In this document: in pieces, positions 63,187 to 64,000 of the stretch | Position numbering within the stretch: position 1 is the first letter of the stretch | How the letters are laid out: each line of letters begins with the position of its first letter | Assembly: GCA_030710605.1 (NCBI GenBank) | Contig: CP092882.1 | Span: 14,203,677-14,267,676 of the forward strand | Direction: 5' to 3' | DNA: 64,000 bases | Source of the DNA: Cordylochernes scorpioides | Lineage: Eukaryota > Arthropoda > Arachnida > Pseudoscorpiones > Chernetidae | Translations under genes and position numbers: made by a program | The notes under the pieces: model-generated | What the model was told of the DNA's origin: nothing | Seen by the model: only the letters and a program-made list of their open reading frames with translations | Databases searched by the model: none

Positions 63187-63385
63187 GTGATATATAGCTA
63201 GCAATAAATATGTATATATATATATGTTTCTATGAAAATGTTAATCTGCAAGACGCAGGTTATCATCATCATTGATTTGTTGTTGTCACTTTTTGGCGTT
63301 TCGCAAAACAACAAAAAATGCTGTATCAGACTTTACTAAGACAATAAAGATTTGCTACAAAATAAAAGTGTACTAAGATGTTGCA
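63187..63385 (+). repeat. 3' LTR of the nested Gypsy
   Basis: Near-identical to the 5' LTR (58840-59037). Confidence 0.95.
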
Positions 63386-64000
63386 AAGGTGATGAAGTAT
63401 CTCTTACCGCTGAGAGAGTTAGTTGGTAATGGACCGCAGATATCACTGTGGACAAGTTGAAGCGTTTCAGTTGCTCTGTACTCTGTCTTCTTTGGAAATG
63501 GGGTTTCGGTGAGTTTTCCTTGAATGCACTGAACGCAGTCTGTGCTGTGCGAACAGTTATTTAGACTTAGTCCTCTTGCTAGGTTCTCATTTCGAATCTT
63601 CTTAATAGATTCTATATTTCTGTGTCCTAGTCTGTCGTGCCAGAGCATGAGGCAATTTTTGTTCTTGCAGTGGTTTTGTTTTGCAACATTTGCTTTGAAT
63701 GTGCGAGTTTGGGGGTTATCATCCAGGTGGAGTCGGTATATTCCATTGTCAAGTATACCGTTCGCGAGGGCTGTGTTGTCTCTTTCGATGGTACACCAAT
63801 CTCTGTTGAACGTTACTTTACATCCGTTGGAGGTGGCCGCACTCACTGACAGAAGGTTGTCTGTTAGTTCCGGGATGTAGAGAACTTTTGTGAGAAGTAA
63901 GGTGTCAGTCTTTCCTTGGGGTGTGATGACTTTGATTTCTCCTTGTCCTATCCCTTTGACCTGCAGTTTATTGCCATTAGCAACCACAACATTTTGTGTT
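63386..64000 (-). pseudogene. Copia pol, 5' part (protease end, integrase start)
   Basis: Open on the minus strand from the window edge to the Gypsy insertion. It reads the end of the copia protease (VLYIPELTDNLLSVSAATSN), the GAG-pre-integrase region with LMLWHDRLGHRNIES (zinc-site His residues) and CVQCIQGKL (Cys pair), then the first integrase motif LVHSDICGPLP with its catalytic Asp, breaking off in YFITF. The upstream gag and LTR are outside the window. Confidence 0.9.

Larger units (their letters stand above)
58840..63385 (+). mobile_element. Intact Ty3/Gypsy element nested in Copia
   Basis: LTRs 58840-59037 and 63187-63385 start TGATATATAGC and end GATGTTGCA. The target duplication is AAGGT (58835-58839, 63386-63390). 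Primer-binding site TGGCGACGAGGAT starts at 59040; the purine tract GAAGAGAGAAGATGG precedes the 3' LTR. There is one uninterrupted gag-pol ORF. The LTRs differ at about one substitution (CAGACGTTAC against CAGACTTTAC) and perhaps one AT-run base. This is a very recent, potentially autonomous copy. Confidence 0.95.
56197..64000 (-). mobile_element. Ty1/Copia element, interrupted by a Gypsy
   Basis: The minus-strand element runs from its 3' LTR (56197-56404) rightward past the window edge. Its pol frame is open on both sides of the Gypsy insert (58840-63385), whose 5-bp duplication AAGGT is the only other change. Before the insertion the frame was continuous, so this copy was probably intact. 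The left flanking 5-mer is GATAC; its partner is outside the window. Confidence 0.9.

Overview
This is nuclear DNA from an animal, most likely an invertebrate, and it is strongly AT-rich. The evidence is spliced exons of a synaptic-vesicle (SV2-type) transporter and a dense, nested load of animal transposons: maT and mariner transposons, Penelope-like, Gypsy, Copia and LINE retroelements, tRNA-headed SINEs and foldback MITEs. I see no bacterial operons, rRNA or CRISPR. The species cannot be named from sequence alone.

Layout. One host gene is recognisable, on the minus strand. Six exons, in transcription order 31115-31282, 13205-13385, 10685-10970, 8227-8310, 8072-8170 and 6111-6199, join with matching phases and consensus splice sites. 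They encode about 300 residues of an SV2-like 12-TM transporter (TM1-6, the central cytoplasmic loop and the start of TM7). Both ends of the gene lie in exons I cannot see; the 3' end must be left of 6111. Its 17.7-kb intron holds satellites, SINEs, LINE tails and a 3.4-kb inverted-repeat Penelope-like element (21371-24764). From 32 to 42 kb there are only repeats. From 42.3 to 64 kb lie four LTR-element loci: a scrambled Gypsy (42275-45163), a solo Copia LTR (48391-48604), a CsRn1-like Gypsy carrying a LINE in its leader (48903-54522), and a Copia element (56197 to beyond the window) interrupted by an intact Gypsy (58840-63385). Target-site duplications date the nesting.

The most interesting signal is a set of palindromic, MITE-like repeats whose interiors carry hammerhead ribozyme cores. 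I call the foldback families A to H for convenience. Family B at 41757-41810 has a complete type I hammerhead. Family G (36905-37235) has one in each arm of a palindrome. Families F and D and one C/B copy carry damaged versions. Hammerheads are known from Penelope-like elements and retrozymes; finding them in several unrelated-looking foldback families is the best lead here. Second are the Penelope-like inverted duplication with an ATG and splice donor in each arm, and the LTR element whose gag-RT half is flipped relative to its integrase between intact LTRs and a 5-bp duplication.

All calls come from reading the sequence; no database search was run. Family names rest on motif recognition.
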